Part shown: positions 1 to 8,736 of the stretch, piece by piece | How positions within the stretch are numbered: position 1 is the stretch's first letter | How the letters are laid out: every line of letters begins with the position of its first letter | Origin: Opitutales bacterium UBA2995 | GTDB lineage: Bacteria > Verrucomicrobiota > Verrucomicrobiia > Opitutales > UBA2995 | Assembly (NCBI GenBank): GCA_002346535.1 | Contig: DDZZ01000048.1 | Location: 475-22,409 of the forward strand | Direction: 5' to 3' | DNA: 21,935 nt | Position numbers and translations under genes: made by a program | The notes under the pieces: model-generated | What the model was told of the DNA's origin: nothing | Database searches by the model: none | What the model saw: only the letters and a program-made list of their open reading frames with translations

Positions 1-225
1 ACAGAGTTAAACGCAGGGAAACTGTATGCAAAATATTTGGATCCCTATCATATATCACTGGAAGAAATATTACTCCATAAACATTCTACCACCCGGATAT
101 TGAAAGATTGGATTGTCCCGTGGAATGATTTCAGGATTACCAAACTTAAAGCCCTGTTTGATTTCGAGGATCTCGAAGAAAATCGGGAGGAGTGCGGCCC
201 ATACTCGGCTTTAAGGAGAATCTAG
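1..225 (+). CDS. 3' end of an unrecognised protein (partial)
   Basis: The reading frame is open from the first base of the window and stops with TAG at 223-225, so this is the last 74 residues of a gene that begins upstream. A TTG at 37 lies in frame, but nothing makes it a better start than reading through the edge. The tail is charged and mostly soluble, with a stretch of aromatic and basic residues (KDWIVPWNDFR) and an acidic patch (FEDLEENREE) near the end. I see no membrane segment, metal motif or known domain signature, so I assign no function. It points toward the 3' end of the minus-strand heme protein, and the 77-bp gap between them contains no clear terminator hairpin. Confidence 0.5.
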   Translation, partial: TELNAGKLYAKYLDPYHISLEEILLHKHSTTRILKDWIVPWNDFRITKLKALFDFEDLEENREECGPYSALRRI

Positions 226-302
226 TATGACAGTTCTGCGAGATCTCAGAAAGGGCGTTTTCACTTAGATTGTCTTAATTTCCCAATTACCTTAAAAAAT
301 AA

Positions 303-3300
303 CTACTGAAGTGAGCTGAGGTATTCCACCAGATCTGCTAAATCATTTACGGTCATTAGGCGTTGCAGGCCGGCGGGCATGAGGGAAAGATTGGATTTTT
401 CCATTGAGGTTACATTAGACATGCGATAAATTCGTTCGACACCGCCGGCAAGTTGTAGTCTAATTTCAGATTGCGTCTTACTGTTCAATAAACCCCTTGT
501 TTCCGTTCCGTTTTTTAGTTTTACCGTTGTAGTCTGGTAGGATTCGGAAACATCCGCGCTTGGATTCAAAATGGCTTCGTACATACCGATCTTGGCGAAC
601 TTGGTGCCAATTTTTGAAAGGTCTGGACCAAAATTGATACCTTCGCCATTGACCTGGTGACAGGTGGCACAGGTGGTTTCCTTAAACACTTTTTTACCTG
701 CTTCCACATTACCTTGCATCACCACGAGGTCCGTCATGCCGGGAATTTTACTTTCTCCCTTCATCTTGGGAATGGGAAAATAGTTTGGCGCCGCTTCGTA
801 TGACCGAACATGAGTGGTCTGAACAAGGACGGTTCCAGCCGCTTTCTTAAGTTCCTCTGGAAAAATACCTTCCTCAGCCATTTGAACCAGAACTGGGGCT
901 CCCGGGTTTAGGCGACCGATGCCGTAGGTGGCTTTTTTCCTGAGCTCCAAAGGATAGCCTCGATTCAACAAAACTTGCTTGAGGATGGGGAATGCTAGTT
1001 CATCCCCTGTGTCGTGCAGCAAGTTAACCAACTGATTTCTTACTTCAGGTGTGGTTGCAATAACTGCCTTAGAAATCAGCGGTTGTTGCTGAGCGTTGAG
1101 AAGCGCTCGAATGGCTGCAAGCTGCAATGCCGAGTCTGAATGGCCCTTAGCAATTTCTAGTATTGCCGGAAAATGGGAGGTCACGTCAAAACGAGTTGCC
1201 AGTTTTAAATAGGACTGATTGACAGGTGCCATTTTGAAAAACTCATCCAACTGTTGGCGAAACTGGGTTGTATTCGCAAAGGCGGAATCTTGCAGCCGTG
1301 TGAATGTTTCGCTTGATATCAGCAAACCATTGTCCGTTCCTTTACGCCAAGCACCGTAGGCCAATTGTCGAAGCGCCTCTTCTTTTTGGGAACTGCGCGG
1401 TTGGAAATCAAAATTACGAATAAGTTTACGGGTTTCATCCTCGGACAGGTCGTTGAGGCTTAAACTATCGGCTAGCAGCTTCGGTGTAAAACTAGCACGA
1501 GATCGCCAAATCAATTTCCTGCCTAGGGATGATTTCCAATCTCCTCCCATTTCGAGCCAGGCGCTAAGGCAACGGTCCCAGCGTTCGTCAGCCGCGATAC
1601 CCAGCGCTTCTAGATTCCAACGATCGTCCACTTCAAGATTGTGAGCCAATTGCGCCCAGATTTCAGGAATCTGATGATGGGTTAAATTGTGCAGGGCGAT
1701 GGCAACTTCGGATCGCACTCGGGCAGATGGATCATGGACCATTTCTGCTAGAATTTCGACTAGGTTCGGGGCCTGCTGACGTGCGGCTCGAATGGCGGTT
1801 ACTCGTATATCCGGGTTAAAGTCAGAGAGTGCTTTTTTTAAAGTGGGGTTACCTGGTCTTTCCAGTTGAGCCAGCAGCCAAAGGGCCCGCGCCTGGACGC
1901 GCGGGTTCTTGTCTGCGTAAATCTTGGACAATGCATCTACGGATTCATTCGCATTGAAACCGACCAGGGCTTTTCGACCCAAATAGCGCACATCACTGTT
2001 GGGACTTTTAAGCGCATCGGCGGCTTTTTTCGGCGTAGAAACATCAGCAGGTCTGATTTGGTATTTATGATTTTCCGGAGCCAAACGATAGATGCGTCCG
2101 CGGGGCACATCCCACTGCCGGTTCCAGGAGACCACAGGATCATACCAATCGGTGACAAATAAAGATCCGTCCGGAGCTGTTGAAACATCGACAGGTCTGA
2201 CCCAACCGCGTTTCGCTTCCTTTAGCAGGTTTACCATGTGGCCTTTGAAACCTGCACCGTCTTCTTCAGCAATGGCTGCCCAAACCACACCGGGGCCTGC
2301 GTCGCAATGGATGACCTGATTGTGGAATATTTCAGGTAATAATTCGCCTTCGTAAACAGTAATGGCAGTAGGAGATCCTGCTCCGGTTTGAATAAAGTTG
2401 GGTACAACACCGGGATCATTTTGGTGCCAATGCTTTTTAGGTATTTCGGGATGAGCGCTGACCCGATCGGCTTTCCAATTGGCCAGCGTTATTTCATCTT
2501 GGTAACCGTAATTTCCATACTCTAAAATGTAGTTCAGTCTTACTCCGAAGTTGCCGTCGCTGTCGTTGTCTGACTGCCAAATGCCTCCAAAAGAATCTAT
2601 GGTGTTTTCATAATTGTTACGGAAATTATGGGCAATGACCTCGAAATCAGAGCCATCCAAATTCGTCCTGAATATCATGCCACCGATGTAGGGTGTATCG
2701 TTCGGTCCATAATCCGGAAGTTCGTGGGCATAGCGTCTGTCAAAAACAAGGTTACCGGATTTGTCTTTTATCAGCTTGCCGTTTCGATCGTGGACAAATT
2801 TTCCATGGTTTCCCATGTTCCAATAAAATTTTCCGTCAGGGCCGGGCATAAACGAATGCGTAGAATGATCGTCCTGTTCGTTGCCCGTGTTGATATGAAT
2901 GTATTCCTTTTTGTCAGGAACATCGTCCCCGTCCTCATCTGTGAAAAGAATGATGTTGGGAGCGCAGCTTACGATAATCTGGTTGCCAACGACGCAGATT
3001 CCTAGGGCGGCATCCACATCTCGCCCTTGGTAATACGTTTTGCTTGTATCTGCTACACCATCTCCGTCTTCATCCTCGAGAATAAGGATGCGATCCCCCT
3101 CAGGTCGTGTGTTATTCTTGCCATGTTCTCTGTAGTTCATCACCTCGCAGACCCAAACGCGACCTCGGTGATCGATATCGAGGTTGGTCACACTGCTGAT
3201 CATTGGCTCCGATGAGAATAAGGTGGCGTGAATACCCGGATAAAGCTCGAGGTTGCTGATAGCGTTTTCTGGATCCAGTGAATCCGAATTCTGTTGTCCT

Positions 3301-3365
3301 AGTAATAAAGTATAACTGCCCGAACTGATGGCGAATGATAGAAAAAGAGATGTTACGAGCCGCAT
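303..3365 (-). CDS. PVC-type heme-binding CxxCH protein with beta-propeller and HEAT-like repeats
   Basis: This 1020-residue exported protein starts at ATG with a Sec signal (about residues 1-24, no lipobox). Residues about 35-440 look like the N-terminal 'membrane-bound dehydrogenase' propeller described for Pirellula and Verrucomicrobium proteins (TIGR02604-like). They include repeated EDGDG/DEDGD acidic loops that may bind calcium. Residues about 455-610 and 780-870 are alpha-helical repeats of HEAT type. The C-terminus is a single c-type cytochrome domain (TIGR02603-like) with CATCH at 899-903 and a probable axial Met at 996 in SLMPAG. Proteins of this architecture are abundant in PVC genomes and are usually assumed to be periplasmic electron-transfer or sugar-oxidising enzymes; the substrate is unknown. 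It is divergent from the PQQ dehydrogenase, separated by only about 50 bp, which suggests shared control and possibly shared electron flow. The family call is firm and the role is inferred. Confidence 0.88.
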   Translation of the reverse strand: MRLVTSLFLSFAISSGSYTLLLGQQNSDSLDPENAISNLELYPGIHATLFSSEPMISSVTNLDIDHRGRVWVCEVMNYREHGKNNTRPEGDRILILEDEDGDGVADTSKTYYQGRDVDAALGICVVGNQIIVSCAPNIILFTDEDGDDVPDKKEYIHINTGNEQDDHSTHSFMPGPDGKFYWNMGNHGKFVHDRNGKLIKDKSGNLVFDRRYAHELPDYGPNDTPYIGGMIFRTNLDGSDFEVIAHNFRNNYENTIDSFGGIWQSDNDSDGNFGVRLNYILEYGNYGYQDEITLANWKADRVSAHPEIPKKHWHQNDPGVVPNFIQTGAGSPTAITVYEGELLPEIFHNQVIHCDAGPGVVWAAIAEEDGAGFKGHMVNLLKEAKRGWVRPVDVSTAPDGSLFVTDWYDPVVSWNRQWDVPRGRIYRLAPENHKYQIRPADVSTPKKAADALKSPNSDVRYLGRKALVGFNANESVDALSKIYADKNPRVQARALWLLAQLERPGNPTLKKALSDFNPDIRVTAIRAARQQAPNLVEILAEMVHDPSARVRSEVAIALHNLTHHQIPEIWAQLAHNLEVDDRWNLEALGIAADERWDRCLSAWLEMGGDWKSSLGRKLIWRSRASFTPKLLADSLSLNDLSEDETRKLIRNFDFQPRSSQKEEALRQLAYGAWRKGTDNGLLISSETFTRLQDSAFANTTQFRQQLDEFFKMAPVNQSYLKLATRFDVTSHFPAILEIAKGHSDSALQLAAIRALLNAQQQPLISKAVIATTPEVRNQLVNLLHDTGDELAFPILKQVLLNRGYPLELRKKATYGIGRLNPGAPVLVQMAEEGIFPEELKKAAGTVLVQTTHVRSYEAAPNYFPIPKMKGESKIPGMTDLVVMQGNVEAGKKVFKETTCATCHQVNGEGINFGPDLSKIGTKFAKIGMYEAILNPSADVSESYQTTTVKLKNGTETRGLLNSKTQSEIRLQLAGGVERIYRMSNVTSMEKSNLSLMPAGLQRLMTVNDLADLVEYLSSLQ

Positions 3366-3416
3366 TATTAAATTACATATACAGTTCTTAAATTATGAAA
3401 ACTCTTTTTATTTTAC
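3366..3416. promoter_or_regulatory. Divergent intergenic region between two c-type redox genes
   Basis: This 51-bp, very AT-rich spacer must hold the start signals for both the minus-strand heme protein and the plus-strand PQQ dehydrogenase, unless the promoters lie inside the genes. No convincing -35/-10 pair, operator palindrome or ribosome-binding site could be picked out. The assignment rests on gene orientation only. Confidence 0.35.
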
Positions 3417-5546
3417 GTGACGGAAACTTTAATTAGAGTAGTCCTTTTAGTGACAGAACAATCCACATTATATCTGAACTTACTTCTTATTTTTTGCCTA
3501 TTTTTCTCGGCCTGCTCCAACAAAATTGAGCCGGGCTCGGAGGCTCACATTCGGGAAGTTACACTGGCCATCGAAGATCAGCGATTACTTAATGCCGAAG
3601 ACACTCCTGTAGATTGGCTACTTCACGGACGAAACTATAAGGAAGATCGTTTCAGTTCTTTGAACCAGATAAACAAGTCTAATATCGATCAGCTGGGATT
3701 AGCCTGGAGTATTCAATTGGGAACTAAACGTGGAATTGAAGCTTCCCCGCTTGTTGTGGATGGCATCATGTTTTTTACGGGTACCTGGAGTGTGGTTTAT
3801 GCGGTAGATGTCCGAAAGGGAGAAATTATCTGGATTCATGATCCTGGTGTACCTCGTGAATACGGCGAGAAAGCGTGTTGTGATGTGGTCAACCGTGGTG
3901 TGGCTTTATACAAAGGCCTGGTGATCTCAGCATCATTGGATGGTCGGCTGTTCGCGTTGGACGCAGCAACCGGAAAAGTTGTTTGGGAGGTGATTACAGT
4001 GGATCAGAAAAAGGCTTACACTATTACGGGGGCTCCGAGAGTCTTCGATGGCAAGGTCGCGATTGGTAATGGCGGTGGTGAGTATGGAGTACGTGGATAC
4101 GTTACGGCCTACGATGCTATGACTGGTGACGAGCTTTGGCGATTTTACACGGTACCGGGTAATCCAGCCGACGGATTTGAGAATGAGGCCATGGAAAAAG
4201 CCGCTGAGACCTGGACTGGAGAATGGTGGATCATGGGTGGTGGAGGAACCTGTTGGGATGCATTGGTCTATGATCCCGTGTTAGATTTGCTTTACATAGG
4301 TGTTGGTAACGGCTCCCCCTGGAACCGGGAACATCGAAGCCCGGGTGGTGGAGACAATCTTTACCTCGCCTCGATTGTAGCTCTCAAACCGGATACTGGT
4401 GAGTATGTTTGGCATTATCAAACGACTCCTGGCGATACATGGGATTATACGGCTACCCAACCGATCATTCTGGCCGATCTTGAGATTAATAGTACGGATC
4501 GCAAGGTGCTTATGCAGGCGCCCAAGAATGGTTTTTTCTATGTACTTGATCGTATAACAGGTGAGTTAATTTCAGCCGAGGCCTATTCTTATACGAATTG
4601 GGCGACGCACATCGATTCCGATACGGGCCGTCCCGTCGAATCCGAATTCGCCCGTTATCTGGACGCGAACGTCACCATAGCCCCGGGACCAGGTGGAGCT
4701 CATAATTGGCATCCTATGTCTTATAATCCTGAAACCGGGCTTGTTTACATTCCAGTCCAGCAAAATTTCTACACGTATGGGCCGCACAAAGATTTTAGCT
4801 TCGATCACGATTCCAGGGTTTGGAATTTGGGGACTGAAACCGATGCAGAAAAACCTTTAATAAAAGATGAAAAGATTCCCGCAAAAGCGAGCAAACTTGT
4901 TGCATGGGACCCGGTCAATCAGAAGGAAAAATGGAACGTGCTATACCAAAGTACTGCCGGTGCCGGAACCTTGACGACTCCCGATTTTGTGTTTCAGGGA
5001 ACTCCCGAAGGTCTGCTGGTTGCCTATGATTCTTTGACGGGTGAGGGCCTTTGGTCCTTCGATTTGAAGTCAGGGATAATTGCTCCTTCTGTCACTTATA
5101 TGGTGGACGGCATTCAGTATTTGACGATTGCGGTGGGCTGGGGCGGAGCAACCGGTACTAGCTCGCTTCCACTTACAGAACAAGTCAATCCCGGTACCAT
5201 TTACACCTTCGCTCTCGGAAAAAAGAGTAAGATTCCTGACTTTGCTCGAAAGCCAAAGAAACAATTAGTCAAATTGCCAGTCGATGCCTCTGAAGCGGAA
5301 TTAGAGGAAGGACAAACCATTTTTATCAAAAACTGTAGGGCTTGTCATTGGGGCGAAGGCAATGTTCCAGATCTAACGTATTCAACACCTGAAATTTTCC
5401 AGATTTTTCATGAGATAGTGGGTCGAGGTATATTTATTGGAAAAGGGATGCCCAATTACGGCGACAGATACACCGAGGATGAGATATCAAATGTGAAAAA
5501 GTATATTCTTTCCGTGGCAGAAGAAAGGCGGACTGCTCAACAGTAA
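3417..5546 (+). CDS. PQQ-dependent quinohemoprotein alcohol dehydrogenase-like lipoprotein
   Basis: This 709-residue protein has a PQQ eight-bladed propeller (about residues 65-605) followed by a cytochrome c domain. It carries the vicinal Cys154-Cys155 pair (ACCDVVNRG) whose disulfide stacks on PQQ in methanol and ethanol dehydrogenases. The probable catalytic base is Asp343 in TWDYTATQ. Two residues later there is Thr345, not the Asp that lanthanide-dependent XoxF/ExaF enzymes use, so a calcium enzyme is predicted. The C-terminal heme site is CRACH 640-644 with likely axial Met678. The N-terminus has a lipobox ending in Cys33 (LFFSAC), so it is membrane-anchored. The start is uncertain: GTG 3417 gives a basic residue in the signal n-region, while GTG 3450 gives a more typical 22-residue lipoprotein signal without one. 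The likely reaction is periplasmic oxidation of an alcohol or sugar alcohol; the substrate cannot be read from sequence. Confidence 0.88.
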   Translation: MTETLIRVVLLVTEQSTLYLNLLLIFCLFFSACSNKIEPGSEAHIREVTLAIEDQRLLNAEDTPVDWLLHGRNYKEDRFSSLNQINKSNIDQLGLAWSIQLGTKRGIEASPLVVDGIMFFTGTWSVVYAVDVRKGEIIWIHDPGVPREYGEKACCDVVNRGVALYKGLVISASLDGRLFALDAATGKVVWEVITVDQKKAYTITGAPRVFDGKVAIGNGGGEYGVRGYVTAYDAMTGDELWRFYTVPGNPADGFENEAMEKAAETWTGEWWIMGGGGTCWDALVYDPVLDLLYIGVGNGSPWNREHRSPGGGDNLYLASIVALKPDTGEYVWHYQTTPGDTWDYTATQPIILADLEINSTDRKVLMQAPKNGFFYVLDRITGELISAEAYSYTNWATHIDSDTGRPVESEFARYLDANVTIAPGPGGAHNWHPMSYNPETGLVYIPVQQNFYTYGPHKDFSFDHDSRVWNLGTETDAEKPLIKDEKIPAKASKLVAWDPVNQKEKWNVLYQSTAGAGTLTTPDFVFQGTPEGLLVAYDSLTGEGLWSFDLKSGIIAPSVTYMVDGIQYLTIAVGWGGATGTSSLPLTEQVNPGTIYTFALGKKSKIPDFARKPKKQLVKLPVDASEAELEEGQTIFIKNCRACHWGEGNVPDLTYSTPEIFQIFHEIVGRGIFIGKGMPNYGDRYTEDEISNVKKYILSVAEERRTAQQ

Positions 5547-5568
5547 GCATCTTGGGATGTGAAATTCT

Positions 5569-5584
5569 AAAACTTTCAAGTTTT
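5569..5584 (+). terminator. Possible weak terminator hairpin after the PQQ dehydrogenase
   Basis: An inverted repeat of AAAACTT and AAGTTTT lies 23 nt after the stop codon. It can form a 6-bp stem with a small loop, ending in four T. The stem is AT-rich and the T run is short, so it is a weak candidate. Confidence 0.25.
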
Positions 5585-5685
5585 GCCTTTAAGTTCACTC
5601 CTGGAATGTTCAGTTTTAAAATATATTAGGTTAACAATTATCCTAATTCAATAACCTCTCAAAATGGGCATCAGGAGCAAATCCA

Positions 5686-6165
5686 ATGATTATGGGTGAG
5701 CTTGATCCTTCTCGTATTGGTAAAACTTATGGTATTCCAATACAGCTACTGCATTGTGTCCTCGTGGCGTTACTGGAGTAAACGATCGCATCCAGTTTTT
5801 TGGACTGCGATTTTGGCTAGTGGTTGGGTGGCATTCGATTTCCTGACGGTCGGAAGGCTTCAGCGCATCTTCCCTTATATGAAAGGTTTGCCGTTCGCTT
5901 TACTGGCATTATTCGGCCCCGCGGTTTTGGCTCTCATCCTAATAGCGGTTTCGAAGCGATTCATAAATTTTACCGATAATCTGTCGCTTCATTGGCTTAT
6001 CATTGGTTTCGCCTGACCTGCTAGGACGATATTTGAAATATTTTTTCTTGTTTTGGTATTTTTATGGTCGTCTACTAGCGCTTGGATTGCTGGCTCTCGT
6101 GATTGTATATTCTGATTCTTCCCCTTATTTTTGGTTCCGCAAGTTCTTGTTCTCGAAGTATTGAA
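5686..6165 (+). pseudogene. Decayed gene for a small multi-pass membrane protein
   Basis: This region holds pieces of one hydrophobic protein in more than one frame. ATG 5686 opens a 30-codon frame that ends early. The overlapping frame from 5696 gives about 106 residues with three or four hydrophobic segments and the stretch FTDNLSLHWLIIGF before TGA at 6014-6016. Beyond that stop the same frame resumes with ARTIFEIFFLVLVFLW, and a neighbouring frame then continues with GRLLALGLLALVIVY until a stop near 6165. The order (hydrophobic helix, short loop ending in H/SWLI-G-F, then a hydrophobic helix beginning R-IFEIF) resembles a conserved hypothetical membrane family with a WLI-G-Q/F-R-G-FL pattern, recalled only from memory. 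At least one stop and one frameshift would be needed. The alternative is that the 106-residue frame is a real short membrane protein. Confidence 0.45.
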
Positions 6166-6181
6166 GATGCGGCAATTTTAT

Positions 6182-6197
6182 GTGCTTAACAAAGCAC
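6182..6197. repeat. Perfect 6-bp hairpin upstream of the sulfatase
   Basis: GTGCTT and AAGCAC flank an AACA loop about 65 bp before the sulfatase ATG. No T run follows on either strand, so it is not a standard terminator. It could be an operator or an RNA leader hairpin, or it could be chance. Confidence 0.25.
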
Positions 6198-6262
6198 TCA
6201 GGGCTTAAGGCGTCAGAACTTTTTTCTAGTCAGATAACAGATTTTTCTCAGAGTTGAGGATC

Positions 6263-7774
6263 ATGAGCATTCGACGATTTTTGATTGTTTGTTTTGTTTT
6301 TATCGGCTTCTGTGTTTTAGCTTTCGGACAACTCCCGGCATTCGATCAAGGCACCGGCGTGACGTTTCAACCCAACATCGTTGTCTTTATTGCCGATGAC
6401 GTGAGTTGGAATGATTTTGGGTGCTATGGAAATCCGAGTGTGCGGACTCCGCATACCGACGCATTAGCGGCAAATGGGATCAAGTTTACCAATGCTTACC
6501 TGACAGCGAGTAGCTGTAGTCCAAGTCGCTCGAGTATCATAACGGGCCGGTATCCTCACAACACTGGCAAGGCGGCTGAGCTACATTTGGCAATCGCTGA
6601 TCATTTACCTTGGATTCCACAGCTTTTACAGGAAGAAGGCTATTTCACCGCTCTTTCCGGCAAGGATCATATGAAGAAAGAGGATGGATCACAGACCGAG
6701 TTTTGGGACCATTATGACCGAGGTCGCGTTGAAGGAAATCAGGGGGGTCACGCCAACTGGGTGGAGGTTGTGCAAAACCGACCTACGAATCACCCATTTT
6801 TCTTTTGGTTTGCAGCTTCAGACGCTCACCGCCATTGGGATGCAGATGCCGACTGGGTTAAAGAGTTGTACGGTCCGAAGACTGACCCGGCCGACGTGGT
6901 TGTGCCCCCGTTTCTGCTGGACATCAGGGAAACCCGGCAGGATTTGGCCAGTTATTACAATGAGGTGATTCGATTTGATTACTTCTTAGGTCAGGTGGTT
7001 GCTGAACTAAAAATTCAGGAAGTTTTGGATACCACGTTGATTTTGGTGTTGGCAGACAACGGTCGGCCCTTTCCTCGGGCTAAAACCCGTCTCCATGATT
7101 CTGGCATGAAAACGGCCCTGGTAGCCCATTGGCCTTTCGGTATCAAAGATCCTGGTACAAGTGACAGCCTAGTCAGTGTCATTGATTTTGCGCCTACATT
7201 TTTACAGCTGGCCGACGGAGAAGAGAGTGATACTTTTCAAGGTGTCAGCATGCTTCCTTTATTTAAGGATAAGGATGCAGAGATTCGCCAGTACGCATTT
7301 TCAGAACACAATTGGCATGACTACGAGGCACTGGCTCGAAGCGTCAGAACTAAAGATTGGTTGTACCTGGAAAATTTCAGGACAAAGTCCGCCTGGCAGG
7401 GTCCAGCGGATTCGGTTCGTTCTCCCTCATTTCAGCAATTGTTAGTGCATAAAAAGATTGGTGTCCTTAGTAAAGTTCAGGCTGAAATCTTTCTTTCCCC
7501 CAGACCAGCAGCCGAACTCTACAATATGAAATTGGATCCTCATCAACTGAAGGATTTGGCGACGGAGGATTCTAGAGCCGGAATTCAGCGATCACTGAAG
7601 GGTATTCTGAAAATCTGGATGCAAGAAACGGGTGACTCCATTCCCGAGCTCGTTTCCCAGGATGAATTTCATCGCGAAACAGGTATACGTATTGTCAATG
7701 ACCATAGCTATCGCTATGAGACACCGGGTGAATCCAAAAACGCCTCAGAGATTAACCGGCACGGGCCACAGTAA
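6263..7774 (+). CDS. Secreted type I sulfatase, heparan N-sulfatase-like
   Basis: This protein has 503 residues from ATG 6263, which directly precedes a typical Sec signal (basic n-region SIRR, hydrophobic core, about 23 residues). A TTG nine bases upstream is possible but adds only three residues. The formylglycine site is CSPSR at 85-89 within SSCSPSRSSIITGRYPHNTG. Metal and active-site elements include Asp45-Asp46 in IADD, GKDHM 133-137, and Asp265-Asn266 in LADNG. The wording around the active site and the compact length resemble the N-sulfoglucosamine sulfohydrolase group (SulfAtlas S1_8-like), whereas the 13837 sulfatase has a different C-terminal layout. The predicted role is removal of sulfate from a glycan outside the cytoplasm. 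A formylglycine-generating enzyme must be supplied from elsewhere, since none is in the window. Sulfatase is certain; the substrate is inferred. Confidence 0.88.
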   Translation: MSIRRFLIVCFVFIGFCVLAFGQLPAFDQGTGVTFQPNIVVFIADDVSWNDFGCYGNPSVRTPHTDALAANGIKFTNAYLTASSCSPSRSSIITGRYPHNTGKAAELHLAIADHLPWIPQLLQEEGYFTALSGKDHMKKEDGSQTEFWDHYDRGRVEGNQGGHANWVEVVQNRPTNHPFFFWFAASDAHRHWDADADWVKELYGPKTDPADVVVPPFLLDIRETRQDLASYYNEVIRFDYFLGQVVAELKIQEVLDTTLILVLADNGRPFPRAKTRLHDSGMKTALVAHWPFGIKDPGTSDSLVSVIDFAPTFLQLADGEESDTFQGVSMLPLFKDKDAEIRQYAFSEHNWHDYEALARSVRTKDWLYLENFRTKSAWQGPADSVRSPSFQQLLVHKKIGVLSKVQAEIFLSPRPAAELYNMKLDPHQLKDLATEDSRAGIQRSLKGILKIWMQETGDSIPELVSQDEFHRETGIRIVNDHSYRYETPGESKNASEINRHGPQ

Positions 7775-7836
7775 TGCTTTACGAGAGACAGCAATTAACG
7801 ATTAACTCACACTAATTTTCGAACTTAAAATATTCT

Positions 7837-8736
7837 ATGACTTCAATTCCAAAACCTGCTATCGGATTTATAGGTCTCGGTCTTATGGGCTCATCGATGG
7901 TCCAACGTCTTCAATCTTTCGACTACTCCTTGACGGTCATTGCGCATCGAAAGCGGGAAGCTATCGATGCAGCCGTAGCGCGGGGTGCGTCCGAAGTAAA
8001 AACACCCGGTGAGCTCGCAGAAGCAAGCGACATCGTCATGCTCTGTGTGGATACCTCTGTTTCAGTCGAAGCGAATATGGAAGGCCCTGAAGGAATCATA
8101 GCCAACATTAGACCAGGATCCATGGTGATCGACTTCGGCACTTCATTACCCGGGTCTACTCAAAAGTTGGAAGTAGCTCTGAAAGCCAAAGGGGCAGCGA
8201 TGATGGATGCACCTCTCGGTCGGACACCTGCTCATGCGACAGACGGTCTGCTCAACATCATGGCGGCCGGGAGTGAAGCGGACTTTGAGAAGGCCAAACC
8301 AGTGCTGGCTGATCTCGGTGAAAATGTTTTCCACGTTGGACCTATTGGCGCAGGCCACACACTTAAGCTTATCAACAATTTCTATGCTATGACCACGCTC
8401 TGTGCCATGTCGGAAGCTTTTGCCATGGCAGATCTCGCAAGTATCGACCGGGAGACCTTATATTCGGTGATGTCCTCTGGCCCGCTTGGATCCGGCATGA
8501 TGGACTTTGTTAAAGCCCAAGCAGTCGATGGTATCAACGACAAGCTTGCATTTTCCATTGCCAACGGCCGCAAGGATCTCGGCTATTACAGCAATATGGC
8601 GGACGACCTGGGAGCACCCAGCTTCATTTCGCCCGCCACAAAGCAAACTTTGAGCCTGGCACGGTCCGCCGGTTGGGGTGACAAATTGGTCGCCGAGATG
8701 GTCAACTTTATGGCGGAGACATTCGCCCAGAAATAG
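7837..8736 (+). CDS. NAD(P)-dependent beta-hydroxyacid dehydrogenase, possible sulfolactaldehyde reductase-like
   Basis: This 299-residue cytosolic enzyme belongs to the 3-hydroxyisobutyrate dehydrogenase superfamily. A Rossmann motif GLGLMGSSM lies at 13-21, and the C-terminal all-alpha domain carries catalytic Lys177 in GHTLKLINN. Most relatives have DAPVSGG in the substrate loop; here it is DAPLGRTPA at 124-132. A GRT loop is the signature I recall for E. coli sulfolactaldehyde reductase YihU, whose sulfonate contacts are Arg123, Asn174 and Ser178. A constant offset of six places these at Arg129 (kept), Asn180 (kept) and Ala184 (changed). It could therefore reduce a C3 sulfonate aldehyde, or another small hydroxyacid pair such as tartronate semialdehyde/glycerate or succinate semialdehyde. 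It follows the sulfatase by 62 bp in the same direction and could share a transcript. No other sulfoquinovose gene is visible in the window. Confidence 0.8.
   Translation: MTSIPKPAIGFIGLGLMGSSMVQRLQSFDYSLTVIAHRKREAIDAAVARGASEVKTPGELAEASDIVMLCVDTSVSVEANMEGPEGIIANIRPGSMVIDFGTSLPGSTQKLEVALKAKGAAMMDAPLGRTPAHATDGLLNIMAAGSEADFEKAKPVLADLGENVFHVGPIGAGHTLKLINNFYAMTTLCAMSEAFAMADLASIDRETLYSVMSSGPLGSGMMDFVKAQAVDGINDKLAFSIANGRKDLGYYSNMADDLGAPSFISPATKQTLSLARSAGWGDKLVAEMVNFMAETFAQK

Noticed and set aside
2628..3005. 125-codon plus-strand frame inside the PVC heme-protein gene
   Set aside because: It is antisense to a clear conserved gene, has no recognisable domain and is explained by codon bias of the real gene.
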